NCBI GenBank assembly: GCA_052078155.1
Contig: JBQJBP010000001.1
Coordinates: forward strand, 2,480,001 to 2,544,000
Direction: 5' to 3'
DNA: 64,000 nt
Source: CAXBMB01 sp052078155
GTDB taxonomy: Bacteria; Pseudomonadota; Alphaproteobacteria; Kiloniellales; DSM-21159
The translations under genes were made by a program, and so were the position numbers. Under the pieces are notes generated by a model. It did no database searches and was not told the origin of the DNA. It saw only the letters and a list, made by a program, of their open reading frames with translations. Positions 25,348 through 32,440 of the stretch are shown one piece after another; position 1 is the first letter of the stretch, and each line of letters opens with the position of its first letter.

Positions 25348-26209
25348 TGCAGCACTCTCTCCCGTGGGCCAGCAGCAAGGCAGCCGTTCCCAGGCCAGCC
25401 CGGGCAAACCCAACAAACCCTTTTCGGTGCGCTATCAGCCGGGCTTCACCACGGTCGCATTGCTTTGCTTCCTGATGCTCTATGCCCCCATGATTGCCCT
25501 GGTGATCTACTCCTTCAACGGCGGCGAAACCATCGCCATCTGGCAGGGGTTTTCCTGGCGCTGGTACGAAAGCGCCATCAACAACCGAGAAATTCAGCAG
25601 GCCACAGTCCGTTCACTGCAACTGGCCGGTTTTGCCACCGTGGTCGCAACAACCGTAGCCACCATGGCCGCACTGGCCACAACCCGCTGCAAACCTTTCA
25701 AAGGGTTCGGTTTCGTCTATGGCCTGATCAATCAGCCTTTGATGGTGCCGGAAATTGTCACGGCCGTTGCCTTGATGGTCTTCTTCGCCATCATCAAGGT
25801 GTCGACGGGTTATCAGGGCATGGGCTATCTCTTTGCTGCCCACAGCGCCTTTTGCATTCCCTTTGCCTACATGCCCATCCGGGCCCGGCTTGAGGACATG
25901 AACCTGACGCTGGAGCAGGCGGCGGCGGACCTCTATGCAACACCCTGGCAGACGTTCCGGCGGGTGACCCTGCCGCTGCTGATGCCGGGCATCATGGCCG
26001 GGGCCATGCTGGCCTTCGTGATCTCACTGGATGATGTGGTGATCACGCTTTTTGTGGCAGGCCCCGGGCAAGAAACGCTACCTCTATACGTTATCGGCCA
26101 GTTGCGCCGGATCGTGACCCCGGAGATGAACGCTGTTTCCAGCCTCTTCCTCCTGGTCTCATCCTTGCTGGTCACCCTTTTCTTCTTCCTCAATTGGAAA
26201 AGGGACTAG
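25340..26209 (+). CDS. potC: ABC transporter permease, PotC/PotI type
   Basis: A 289-residue inner-membrane permease with six hydrophobic helices and an EAA loop ('EQAAADLYATPWQTFRRVTL', about residues 194-213). It is the second half of the transmembrane channel. Start codon and ribosome site lie within the end of potB. The TAG stop at 26207-26209 is itself part of the CTAGAG end of a dispersed repeat that separates potC from potD, so the present C-terminus may have been set by insertion of the element. Confidence 0.93.
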   Translation: MADAALSPVGQQQGSRSQASPGKPNKPFSVRYQPGFTTVALLCFLMLYAPMIALVIYSFNGGETIAIWQGFSWRWYESAINNREIQQATVRSLQLAGFATVVATTVATMAALATTRCKPFKGFGFVYGLINQPLMVPEIVTAVALMVFFAIIKVSTGYQGMGYLFAAHSAFCIPFAYMPIRARLEDMNLTLEQAAADLYATPWQTFRRVTLPLLMPGIMAGAMLAFVISLDDVVITLFVAGPGQETLPLYVIGQLRRIVTPEMNAVSSLFLLVSSLLVTLFFFLNWKRD

Positions 26210-26345
26210 AGTGAAATCGGTTTAAGTGAACTCGCTACGTGAGGGCACTTGAAGCGTGAGTTTTCCTCTTTTCAACGTATCAGGGGATGGTTCACGGGTA
26301 AGGTACAAGCGCCAAGAGCTTCGAATTGAACCGATCAAGCTCTAG
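26206..26345 (+). repeat. Dispersed cloverleaf repeat, intact copy (potC-potD gap)
   Basis: The element runs CTAGAGTG AAATCGGTTTAAGTG ... GAACCGATCAAGCTCTAG. The ends are inverted arms. Within lie the central CCTCTTTTCA region and the CAAGCGCCAAGAGCTTCGA arm, both somewhat degenerate. It supplies the potC stop codon and would form a structured RNA between potC and potD if they are co-transcribed. Confidence 0.88.
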
Positions 26346-26426
26346 GCGCGGGAGGCACAGAGTCGAAAGGCAACAATAAGCCAAAAAGGCAACCACATCT
26401 GGATAGAAGATAGGGAGACCCAATTC

Positions 26427-27461
26427 ATGGCGAGTAAACTTACCAAGATCCTGTTAGGCACGACTGTCAGTCTGGCATTGTCCAGCACGGCAGCCTGGGC
26501 CGGTGGCGAGCTCAACATCTACAACTGGGGCAACTACACCAATCCCAAGCTGATTGAGAAGTTCGAGAAGGAACACGACGTCAAAGTCACGCTGTCCGAC
26601 TATGATTCCAACGACACCATGTTGGCCAAAGTCAAAGCGGGCGGCCACGGCTATGACATCGTCGTGCCGTCCGACTACATGGTCAAAATCATGACCGACG
26701 AAGGTCTGCTGATGAAGACCATGCCCAACAGCATGTCCAACTTCAAAAACATGACCCCGGGCTTTGTCGACGTCTACTACGATGAGGGCCGCAACTACTC
26801 TGTGCCCTGGCAGTGGGGCACCACCGGCGTAACCGTCAACACCAAGACCTATGGCGGAGACAAGGACACCTGGTCTGTGATCTTTGAGCCGCCTGAGGAG
26901 TTGAAAGGCAAGATCAACGTGGTTCCGGAAATGAACGACGTGATCAACGCCGCCCTCTACTACAAGGGCTTTGATACCTGCAACTCCAACAAAGCCGAGC
27001 TGAAGCAGGTCAATGACATGCTGCTGGCTGCCAAGCCCCATTGGCTGAGTATGGAGTACGGCAACGTTGAACGTTTCGCCAAAGAAGACATCCATGCCGG
27101 TGTCAACTGGAACGGTGCCTCCATGCGGTCGCGCCTGCAGAACGAAAACGTCGCCTATGGCTACCCCAAAGAAGGCATTGGCACCTGGATGGACAACGTC
27201 GTGGTGCTGGCTGATGCCAAGAACGCGGAAAACGCCAAGCTCTTCCAGAACTTCATCATGGATCCGGAAAACGCGGCGATGATTTCTGACTTTGCCAAGT
27301 ATGCCAACGGCATCGACGGCTCCCTGGCGTATCTGGACCCGGATTTCGCCAAGGCACCGGAAATCGCTCCGCCCGCACACTACAAGGTGAATTTCGTTCC
27401 TCCCTGCCCGCAGGAAGTCAACGAACTCTACACCCGCATCTGGACCAATCTGCTGAAGTAA
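26427..27461 (+). CDS. potD: Periplasmic substrate-binding protein, PotD/PotF type
   Basis: A 344-residue secreted receptor with a signal peptide cleaved near AWAGG-E. The mature start 'LNIYNWGNYTNPKLIEKFEK' and 'YDIVVPSDYMVKIM' are typical of polyamine-binding proteins, whose acidic and aromatic pocket residues bind putrescine or spermidine. AGGGAG lies 12 bases upstream of the ATG. It follows potC after a repeat element of about 140 bases, so it may be expressed at a different level. Downstream hydrolases suggest a ligand that is a conjugated or oligomeric amine rather than a free polyamine. Confidence 0.93.
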   Translation: MASKLTKILLGTTVSLALSSTAAWAGGELNIYNWGNYTNPKLIEKFEKEHDVKVTLSDYDSNDTMLAKVKAGGHGYDIVVPSDYMVKIMTDEGLLMKTMPNSMSNFKNMTPGFVDVYYDEGRNYSVPWQWGTTGVTVNTKTYGGDKDTWSVIFEPPEELKGKINVVPEMNDVINAALYYKGFDTCNSNKAELKQVNDMLLAAKPHWLSMEYGNVERFAKEDIHAGVNWNGASMRSRLQNENVAYGYPKEGIGTWMDNVVVLADAKNAENAKLFQNFIMDPENAAMISDFAKYANGIDGSLAYLDPDFAKAPEIAPPAHYKVNFVPPCPQEVNELYTRIWTNLLK

Positions 27462-27556
27462 GCTCAGCCGGTTGATCGCTCTGCGGCGGCCCGTTCTCTG
27501 TCAAACAGGCAGGCACGGGCCGCCGGATTGCCCCACTTACTTTCTTCAGGGGCGAC

Positions 27557-28750
27557 ATGACCTCCACAGATAAAAAACACAGCCACGCGCCCCATCCCGG
27601 CCAAACAGTCAGTCTGGACAACTGGGACCGCGCGCCCTGGAACCGCTGGAGCTTCCAGAATGTCCGGCAGGTGCTGCCGACCGTTGAGGTCTGGCGCGGT
27701 GCCGGGCCGGTTCGCGACTTGCCCAAAAATTCTCAGGACCTCGGTCCCCTGACCTTCCAGGATGACAGCGGGCAGACCTGCAGCATCGATCGCTGGCTGG
27801 AAGACAGTTACAGCGACGGCTTTATCGTCCTGCATCAGGGACAGATCCTTTTCGAACAGTACTTCAACGGCATGACGCCGCGCAGCTTGCACCTCTCCCA
27901 ATCGGTGGCGAAATCCCTGGTTGGCACCCTGGCTGGCATTCTGATTGGTCGCGGCGCACTTGATCCCGACCAGCTGGCAACCCACTACCTGCCGGAACTG
28001 GCAGAAACGGCCTGGGCCGACGCAAAGCTGCGCCACGTTCTGGACATGACCAGCGGCGTGCGCTTCATCGAAGATTATCTGTCACCGGACTCCGACATCG
28101 CCCAAACGGATTTTGCCGCAGGCTGGAAAGCCCGCCCGCAGGATCGACCCAGCCCGGCCTGCATCTGGGATCAGATGCTCGGGCTCAAAAGCACCGACCG
28201 GGAGCATGGCGCACTGTTCCAGTATCGCTCCATCGAAACCGACTGCCTTGCCCACTGCCTGGAACGGGTCAGCGGCCTGCCCCTGGCCGAGCTGATGAGT
28301 CGGGAAATCTGGTCAAAGCTCGGGGTCGAAGAAAGCGCCTGCTTTACCGTAGATCCGGCGGGCTATGCGCTGGCCGACGGTGGTTTCAATGCCAGCCTGC
28401 GTGACTATGCCCGCTTCGGGCAGATGATTGTCGATGGCGGCAGGGTTGCCGGGCAATCTCTGGTCCCAGCCGATTGGATTGAAGACTGCTGGGCAGGAGC
28501 CGACCCCCAGCTGTTCCAGGGACCCTACCGGGAAAGCCTGCCTCAGGGGGCCTATCGCAATCAGTTCTGGATTCCCAAAGCCGGCAAAGCCGTTTTGCAG
28601 GCCCGCGGGGTCTTTGGGCAATTCATCTACATGGATCTCGACCGGCAGCTTGTGGCCGTCAAGCTCTCCAGCTGGCCTGAGTTCCAATCCAATCCGCGCA
28701 ACCGCGACGCCTTATCGGCCCTTGAGGCCATCACCCAATTTGTGAGCTAA
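27557..28750 (+). CDS. Serine hydrolase of the 6-aminohexanoate-dimer hydrolase (NylB)/beta-lactamase class C family
   Basis: A 397-residue cytoplasmic penicillin-recognising-fold enzyme. The nucleophile motif S-V-A-K lies at about residues 117-120 and the catalytic Tyr in 'FQYRSIETD' near 223. The overall layout, including the 'NRWSF' start, 'VLDMTSGV', 'LERVSGLPLAE' and 'VKLSSWPE', follows NylB, which cleaves 6-aminohexanoate oligomers, and related esterases. There is no signal peptide, so the substrate is imported first. It sits 95 bases after a polyamine-type binding protein and three bases before an amidase gene, so it probably hydrolyses amide-linked amines taken up by that transporter. 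Confidence 0.87.
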   Translation: MTSTDKKHSHAPHPGQTVSLDNWDRAPWNRWSFQNVRQVLPTVEVWRGAGPVRDLPKNSQDLGPLTFQDDSGQTCSIDRWLEDSYSDGFIVLHQGQILFEQYFNGMTPRSLHLSQSVAKSLVGTLAGILIGRGALDPDQLATHYLPELAETAWADAKLRHVLDMTSGVRFIEDYLSPDSDIAQTDFAAGWKARPQDRPSPACIWDQMLGLKSTDREHGALFQYRSIETDCLAHCLERVSGLPLAELMSREIWSKLGVEESACFTVDPAGYALADGGFNASLRDYARFGQMIVDGGRVAGQSLVPADWIEDCWAGADPQLFQGPYRESLPQGAYRNQFWIPKAGKAVLQARGVFGQFIYMDLDRQLVAVKLSSWPEFQSNPRNRDALSALEAITQFVS

Positions 28751-28753
28751 GAC

Positions 28754-30184
28754 ATGTCTGATTTAGATCTCTGCTACCTGCCCGCAACTCAAGCCCTCAA
28801 ACGCTTCAAGGACCGCAGCCTGTCACCTGTGGAACTGCTGGACGCGCTGATTGCCCGGGCAGAAGAAACCAAAGACACGGTGAATGCCTTTACCTACACC
28901 CACTTTGATGAAGCACGGGACAAGGCCAAGAAGGCCGAAGCCAAGTACATGAAAACCGATGGCCGGTTGCGCGCCCTGGAAGGCCTGCCCGTCGGCATCA
29001 AGGATGAAAGCGACATCAAGGGCAAGCCCACGTCTGTCGGCTCACTGATCCTGAAAGACTACGTGGCTGAAAGAACCTCGGTGGGCAATGAACGCATCCA
29101 GCGGGCAGGCGGCATCATTCATGCCCGCACGGCCACGCCGGAGTTCTGCTGCGCCGGTTACACCCACACCCGCCTTTGGGGGGTAACCCGCAACCCCTGG
29201 AACCTGGATTACACCCCGGGTGGCTCCTCGGGTGGCTCCTCGGCCTCTCTGGCGGCTGGCACCAGCCCCATCGCCACCGGTTCCGACATCGGCGGCTCCA
29301 TTCGCATTCCCGCCTCCACCTGTGGTTTGGTGGGCTACAAGCCTCCTTACGGTCGCAATCCCGACGATCCGCCCTTCAATCTGGATTTCTACTGCCACAC
29401 CGGTCCCATGGCCCGCACGGTGGACGATGCGATCCTGCTGCAGAACATCATGTGCGGCCCGCACCCCACGGACATTGCTTCTCTGCGGCCCAAACTGCGC
29501 CTGCCCAAGGACTACAAGCCGATCAAAGGCTGGAAGATTGCTTTTTCCATGGACCTCGGGTTCTTCGAAATCGATCCGGAAGTGAAAAAGAACACGCTGG
29601 AAGCTCTGGAGGTCTTCAAATCTCTGGGCGCCACCGTGGAAGAAGTGGATCTGGGCTGGACCCATGAAGTTCTCGATGCGGCCATTGATTACCTGACCCA
29701 TCTGTTCGGCGCTTCCATGGCTCCCATGCTGGAAGAACACGCAGACAAGATGACGAACTACGCCCGCACGTTCGCGGAAAACGGCGCCAAATCCAGCTCC
29801 GGTACTTTCTACAACTCCCTGGAAGTGGCCGGGCAGATGTATCAGACCCTGGGTCCCCTGCTGGAGAAGTACAACCTGCTGGTCTGTCCCACCTCGGCCA
29901 TCCCGGCTGTACCGGCCGATTTTGATCAGATCAACGACAAGGTGGAAATCAACGGCAAGGAAGTGAACGCCATGCTGGGCTGGGTTCTGACCACGCCCTT
30001 CAACACCATGAGCCGCTGCCCGGTGATTTCCATGCCCTCCGGCCGGGCGTCCAATGGCGTGCCCACCGGGATCCAGCTGGTGGGACGGACCTACAGTGAT
30101 GCAACGGTGTTCCAGGCAGCCAAAGCCTATGAAAGCGCAGCACCTGGCTGGTTCGACAGCGCTGCGACCCGGCCCAGCCTGTAA
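28754..30184 (+). CDS. Amidase-signature family hydrolase
   Basis: A 476-residue amidase. The Ser-Ser-Lys triad is visible: Lys in 'LPVGIKDE' (about residue 79), and the Ser residues in 'TPGGSSGGSSASLAAG' (about 154-169) and 'GSDIGGSIRIPAS' near 177. Family members include GatA-like proteins, acetamidases and NylA, the cyclic 6-aminohexanoate dimer hydrolase. It starts three bases after the NylB-like gene and ends the operon at a clear terminator. The pairing of a NylA-type fold with a NylB-type fold behind an amine transporter suggests stepwise breakdown of oligoamides or acylated polyamines. Confidence 0.9.
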   Translation: MSDLDLCYLPATQALKRFKDRSLSPVELLDALIARAEETKDTVNAFTYTHFDEARDKAKKAEAKYMKTDGRLRALEGLPVGIKDESDIKGKPTSVGSLILKDYVAERTSVGNERIQRAGGIIHARTATPEFCCAGYTHTRLWGVTRNPWNLDYTPGGSSGGSSASLAAGTSPIATGSDIGGSIRIPASTCGLVGYKPPYGRNPDDPPFNLDFYCHTGPMARTVDDAILLQNIMCGPHPTDIASLRPKLRLPKDYKPIKGWKIAFSMDLGFFEIDPEVKKNTLEALEVFKSLGATVEEVDLGWTHEVLDAAIDYLTHLFGASMAPMLEEHADKMTNYARTFAENGAKSSSGTFYNSLEVAGQMYQTLGPLLEKYNLLVCPTSAIPAVPADFDQINDKVEINGKEVNAMLGWVLTTPFNTMSRCPVISMPSGRASNGVPTGIQLVGRTYSDATVFQAAKAYESAAPGWFDSAATRPSL

Positions 30185-30212
30185 CCCCGCGCACGCTCTC
30201 TGCACCTTCCAA

Positions 30213-30260
30213 AAGGGCCGCTGTTTACCTGATTCAGATTCGGATCAGGCAGCGGCCCTT
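30213..30260 (+). terminator. Rho-independent terminator after amidase gene
   Basis: AAGGGCCGCTG (30213-30223) pairs with CAGCGGCCCTT (30250-30260), and CCTGAT pairs with ATCAGG further in, giving a long two-part stem. It lies about 30 bases after the stop. Confidence 0.85.
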
Positions 30261-30366
30261 CTTGCTGGAGGTTGAGGGCCCGCTTTTGTCACAAGCCAAA
30301 GCACCATCGGTAAGATAGGAAATCCCTGAAAGGGGCGGTCCGGGCTGACGCTCTGCACCCTGCTGT

Positions 30367-30500
30367 GGAGTCAAATCGGTTTAAGTGGACTCACTTCGTG
30401 ATACCGCTTAGAGCGTGAAACTCTTTTCAGCGTGTTAGAGGATGAGTCACGGTTAAGATTTAAGCGCAAGGCGCTTCTAACTGAACCGATCATGCTCTGG
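30367..30500 (+). repeat. Dispersed cloverleaf repeat, intact copy
   Basis: It runs GGAGTCAAATCGGTTTAAGTGG ... TCACTTCGTGA ... GCGTGAAACTCTTTTCAGCG ... AGAGGATGAGTCACG ... AAGCGCAAGGCGCTT ... GAACCGATCATGCTCTGG. The ends are of the CTGGAG subtype. Inner arms TCAC-TTC-GTGA and AAGCGC-AAG-GCGCTT are perfect hairpins. Confidence 0.9.
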
Positions 30501-30671
30501 CCCAATTCAGATACAATCAGGGACCAGCCCCCTCTTTGTAATTCTGACAGCTTGGTGACTTCCCCTTTCCTTTCCCCTGGCTGCTTCGCCTGTAACGACC
30601 GCCCACCAAAGCCGGAGGCGGCCCAAACACTCCCTAATTCTTTGATTTAATGAATAAAAGGCACGCTCTCG

Positions 30672-30690
30672 CAAGTCTCACAGAGACTTG
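30672..30690. promoter_or_regulatory. Perfect 8-bp palindrome upstream of the Cys-rich protein gene
   Basis: CAAGTCTC-ACA-GAGACTTG is perfectly symmetrical around a three-base centre and lies about 120 bases before the ATG. It could be an operator or an mRNA-leader hairpin; no regulator binding site of this sequence is recognised. Confidence 0.45.
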
Positions 30691-30810
30691 AGCCATTGTG
30701 GGGGAACGTGATTCGAGAACTGGCGCCCAAAGGTTCATCTTAGAGTCACAACATGAGCACCGCGTCTCTCACAAACCGGACGCCGTGCAATAACCTGGGA
30801 GTGTAAGTCT

Positions 30811-31086
30811 ATGATGAAGAAAACTGTCGTCGCCCTGTCTGTCGCCGCACTGACCGCTGGTGCTGTCGCCCTTCCTGCAGCCGCTCAGTCGCAAAGCTCC
30901 TCCGGGCTGTTGCAGCTGGCTTCCTGTTCTCCTTGCGCTGCCAAGAACCCCTGTAATCCCTGCGCAGCTAAAAATCCCTGCAACCCCTGCGCTGCCAAGA
31001 ACCCTTGCAACCCTTGCGCCGCCAAGAACCCCTGCAACCCCTGTGCAGCTAAAAACCCCTGCAATCCCTGCGCCGCCAAAAGCTAA
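30811..31086 (+). CDS. Exported Cys-rich protein with five KNPCNPCAA repeats
   Basis: A 91-residue protein with a Sec signal peptide (MMKKTVV, hydrophobic stretch, cleavage near PAAAQ-S). The mature half is built of 9-residue repeats KNPCNPCAA, five in tandem (27-bp DNA units at 30943-31077), preceded by one related SCSPCAA unit. This gives twelve Cys in six CxxC pairs spaced regularly with Lys. Such a chain could bind soft metals or form disulfides in the periplasm, but no family function is known to me. GGGAG lies about 15 bases upstream of the ATG. Tandem units differ by silent changes, so the repeat is old and selected. Dispersed repeats flank the gene on both sides. Confidence 0.85.
   Translation: MMKKTVVALSVAALTAGAVALPAAAQSQSSSGLLQLASCSPCAAKNPCNPCAAKNPCNPCAAKNPCNPCAAKNPCNPCAAKNPCNPCAAKS
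30943..31077 (+). repeat. Five tandem 27-bp coding repeats
   Basis: Units start at 30943, 30970, 30997, 31024 and 31051, each encoding KNPCNPCAA. They differ mainly at third codon positions (CCC/CCT, TGC/TGT, GCC/GCT), so protein sequence has been kept while DNA drifted. Confidence 0.93.
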
Positions 31087-31135
31087 GACCAACTGAGTCC
31101 TGGCAGCAGGAACCAGTCTGTCTTTTGGGCAGGAT

Positions 31136-31198
31136 GAAAAGAGTTTCACGCTTGAAGTGCCCTCACGGAGTGAGACCACTTAAACCGATTTGGCTCTG
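31136..31198 (-). repeat. Truncated dispersed repeat, reversed left arm
   Basis: GAAAAGAGTTTCACGCTTGA ... CTCACGGAGTGAG ... CACTTAAACCGATTTGGCTCTG is the reverse of the left half of the element at 30367. The right half is absent. Confidence 0.85.
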
Positions 31199-31294
31199 AT
31201 GAAGCCGTTGTGTGATTGGATCCCTCCTCCTCTCTCCCTTTCTTTGCCCCGGAAAGGCATAGAAGAGACTTCCCCAACGCAGAACGGCTCCACA

Positions 31295-31324
31295 AAAGGC
31301 TCCCCGAAAGGGGGGCCTTTTTTT
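31295..31324 (+). terminator. Strong rho-independent terminator with GAAA loop
   Basis: AAAGGC-TCCCC pairs with GGGGG-GCCTTT (11 bp) around a GAAA tetraloop, followed by seven T's. It lies 209 bases after the Cys-rich protein gene and may end that transcript or a short RNA initiated nearby. Confidence 0.85.
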
Positions 31325-31486
31325 GTGCTGTAGCTCCCAATGCTTCCGAGGCAATCCTCTTTCAGGGCGTGACCAAAGGAAGCAAAAGAAAAAAGAGTGC
31401 CTTCTTCTGTCGCAAAATCCTCGCTAAAGCAGTAAAGAGAAGGAAGATTTTCTCTTGCCTGCTCAAAATCTATTTGAGGCTCACCT

Positions 31487-31585
31487 GGAGTCAAATCGGT
31501 TTAAGTGGTCTCACTTCGTGATAACGCTTAGAGCGTAAATTTGTCTCTTTTCAGCGTGTTAGAGCATTCATTTCAAGGTTTGTTT
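31487..31585 (+). repeat. Truncated dispersed repeat (left two thirds)
   Basis: GGAGTCAAATCGGTTTAAGTGG ... TCACTTCGTGA ... TCTCTTTTCAGCGTGTTAGAG is well conserved. After 31566 the match fades and the right terminal arm is missing, ending 12 bases before the response-regulator gene. Confidence 0.85.
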
Positions 31586-31596
31586 GTTTCGTCACC

Positions 31597-32214
31597 ATGA
31601 CCGATCGAATCATCATTGCAGATGACCATCCCCTGTTTCGGGACGGACTGCGCCGCATCGTTCAGCGCACCCTTGGCGGCCAGATCATGGAGGTCGGCAC
31701 GGCAGCGGCTTTACGTCAGGCAGCGGGCCAGAAACCAGCGCCGAGCCTCATGCTGCTGGATCTGGTCTTTCCCGGTTTTGACGGGGCACAGACCGTAGCA
31801 GAGCTGAGGCGGGAGTTCCCGGCTACAGCCCTGATTGTGATTTCCATGACCGATGACAAATCCATCGCGGACGAAGTGATGGCAGCCGGGGCCAACGGAT
31901 ACATCTCCAAGTCGGTCACCACGGAGCAGATGGCCCGGTCCATCGCGGCGGTTATGCAGGGCGATCTGGTTCTCACCCTGGAATCCGCTGCTGATCAGGA
32001 AAACACACCGCCGCCTGCCATCGCGGCCCTCAGTCCCCGGCTGGTTGAAGTTCTGGTGCACTTGGGCCAGGGCAAAACAAACAAGGAAATTGCACGGGAC
32101 CTGGACATCTCACCCTTTACGGTGCGGGCCCACATCTCTGCTTTGTTCAAGTCACTGGGGGTGTCCACCCGCGCAGCCGCAGCCGCTGTGGCCGTTGCCA
32201 ACGACCTGCTGTAA
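31597..32214 (+). CDS. NarL/FixJ-type response regulator with LuxR HTH
   Basis: A 205-residue transcription regulator. The receiver domain has the acidic pair in 'IIADDHPLF' (residues 8-9), the phospho-acceptor Asp in 'MLLDLVFPGFDG' (near residue 53) and the Lys in 'YISKSV'. The C-terminal LuxR helix-turn-helix is seen in 'LSPRLVEVLVHLGQGKTNKEIARDLDIS' as a whole (about residues 145-172). The gene converges with a hybrid histidine kinase across a repeat element; they are the likely cognate pair. Targets are unknown; the nearby RTX and Cys-rich genes are candidates. Confidence 0.93.
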   Translation: MTDRIIIADDHPLFRDGLRRIVQRTLGGQIMEVGTAAALRQAAGQKPAPSLMLLDLVFPGFDGAQTVAELRREFPATALIVISMTDDKSIADEVMAAGANGYISKSVTTEQMARSIAAVMQGDLVLTLESAADQENTPPPAIAALSPRLVEVLVHLGQGKTNKEIARDLDISPFTVRAHISALFKSLGVSTRAAAAAVAVANDLL

Positions 32215-32300
32215 AGAACCTCTCTTTTCACTGACCGTTAAGAAGCCCGCCTGTTTTCCTGCCAGAACACGATCGGGTCAGGGACAAATGCAGCGCGCGT

Positions 32301-32440
32301 CTAGAGTCAAATCGCTTTAAGTGGAATCACTTCGTGATAACTCTTAAAGCGTGAATTTTCCTCTTTTCAATGTTTTAGAGGATGATTCACGATTTAGTTC
32401 CAAGCGCAAAGCGCTTCCAACTAAACCGATCATGCTCTAG
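32301..32440 (+). repeat. Dispersed cloverleaf repeat, best-preserved copy
   Basis: Ends CTAGAGTCAAATCG and CGATCATGCTCTAG are inverted arms pairing over about 25 bases. Inside are three hairpins: TCAC-TTC-GTGA; GTGAA...CCTCT/AGAGG...TTCAC; and AAGCGC-AAA-GCGCTT. The right end provides the stop codon of the minus-strand kinase gene (complement of 32437-32439). Confidence 0.93.

Larger units (their letters stand above)
30185..30810. other. Long intergenic region with terminator, repeat and palindrome
   Basis: The 626 bases hold the amidase terminator (30213-30260), an intact dispersed repeat (30367-30500) and an 8-bp palindrome (30672-30690). The leader of the Cys-rich protein gene follows. 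A 72-codon frame at 30432 lies mainly in the repeat and is not called. Confidence 0.6.
31087..31596. other. Intergenic region with two truncated repeats and a terminator
   Basis: This 510-base gap contains a reversed truncated dispersed repeat (31136-31198), an intrinsic terminator (31295-31324) and a truncated direct repeat (31487-31585). Several overlapping short frames on both strands have no ribosome site or family and are not called. Confidence 0.6.

Noticed and set aside
30432..30650. 72-codon open frame downstream of the amidase
   Set aside because: It begins inside the dispersed repeat and has no ribosome site or homology.
30943..31077. Tandem 27-bp repeats resembling a CRISPR or VNTR
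   Set aside because: Units are contiguous without spacers, stay in frame and encode KNPCNPCAA with silent variation, so they are coding repeats.
32301..32440. tRNA-like cloverleaf as a tRNA gene
   Set aside because: No TTCGA/TTCAA T-loop, anticodon arm or CCA-acceptor pattern is present, and many copies occur; it is a palindromic repeat.
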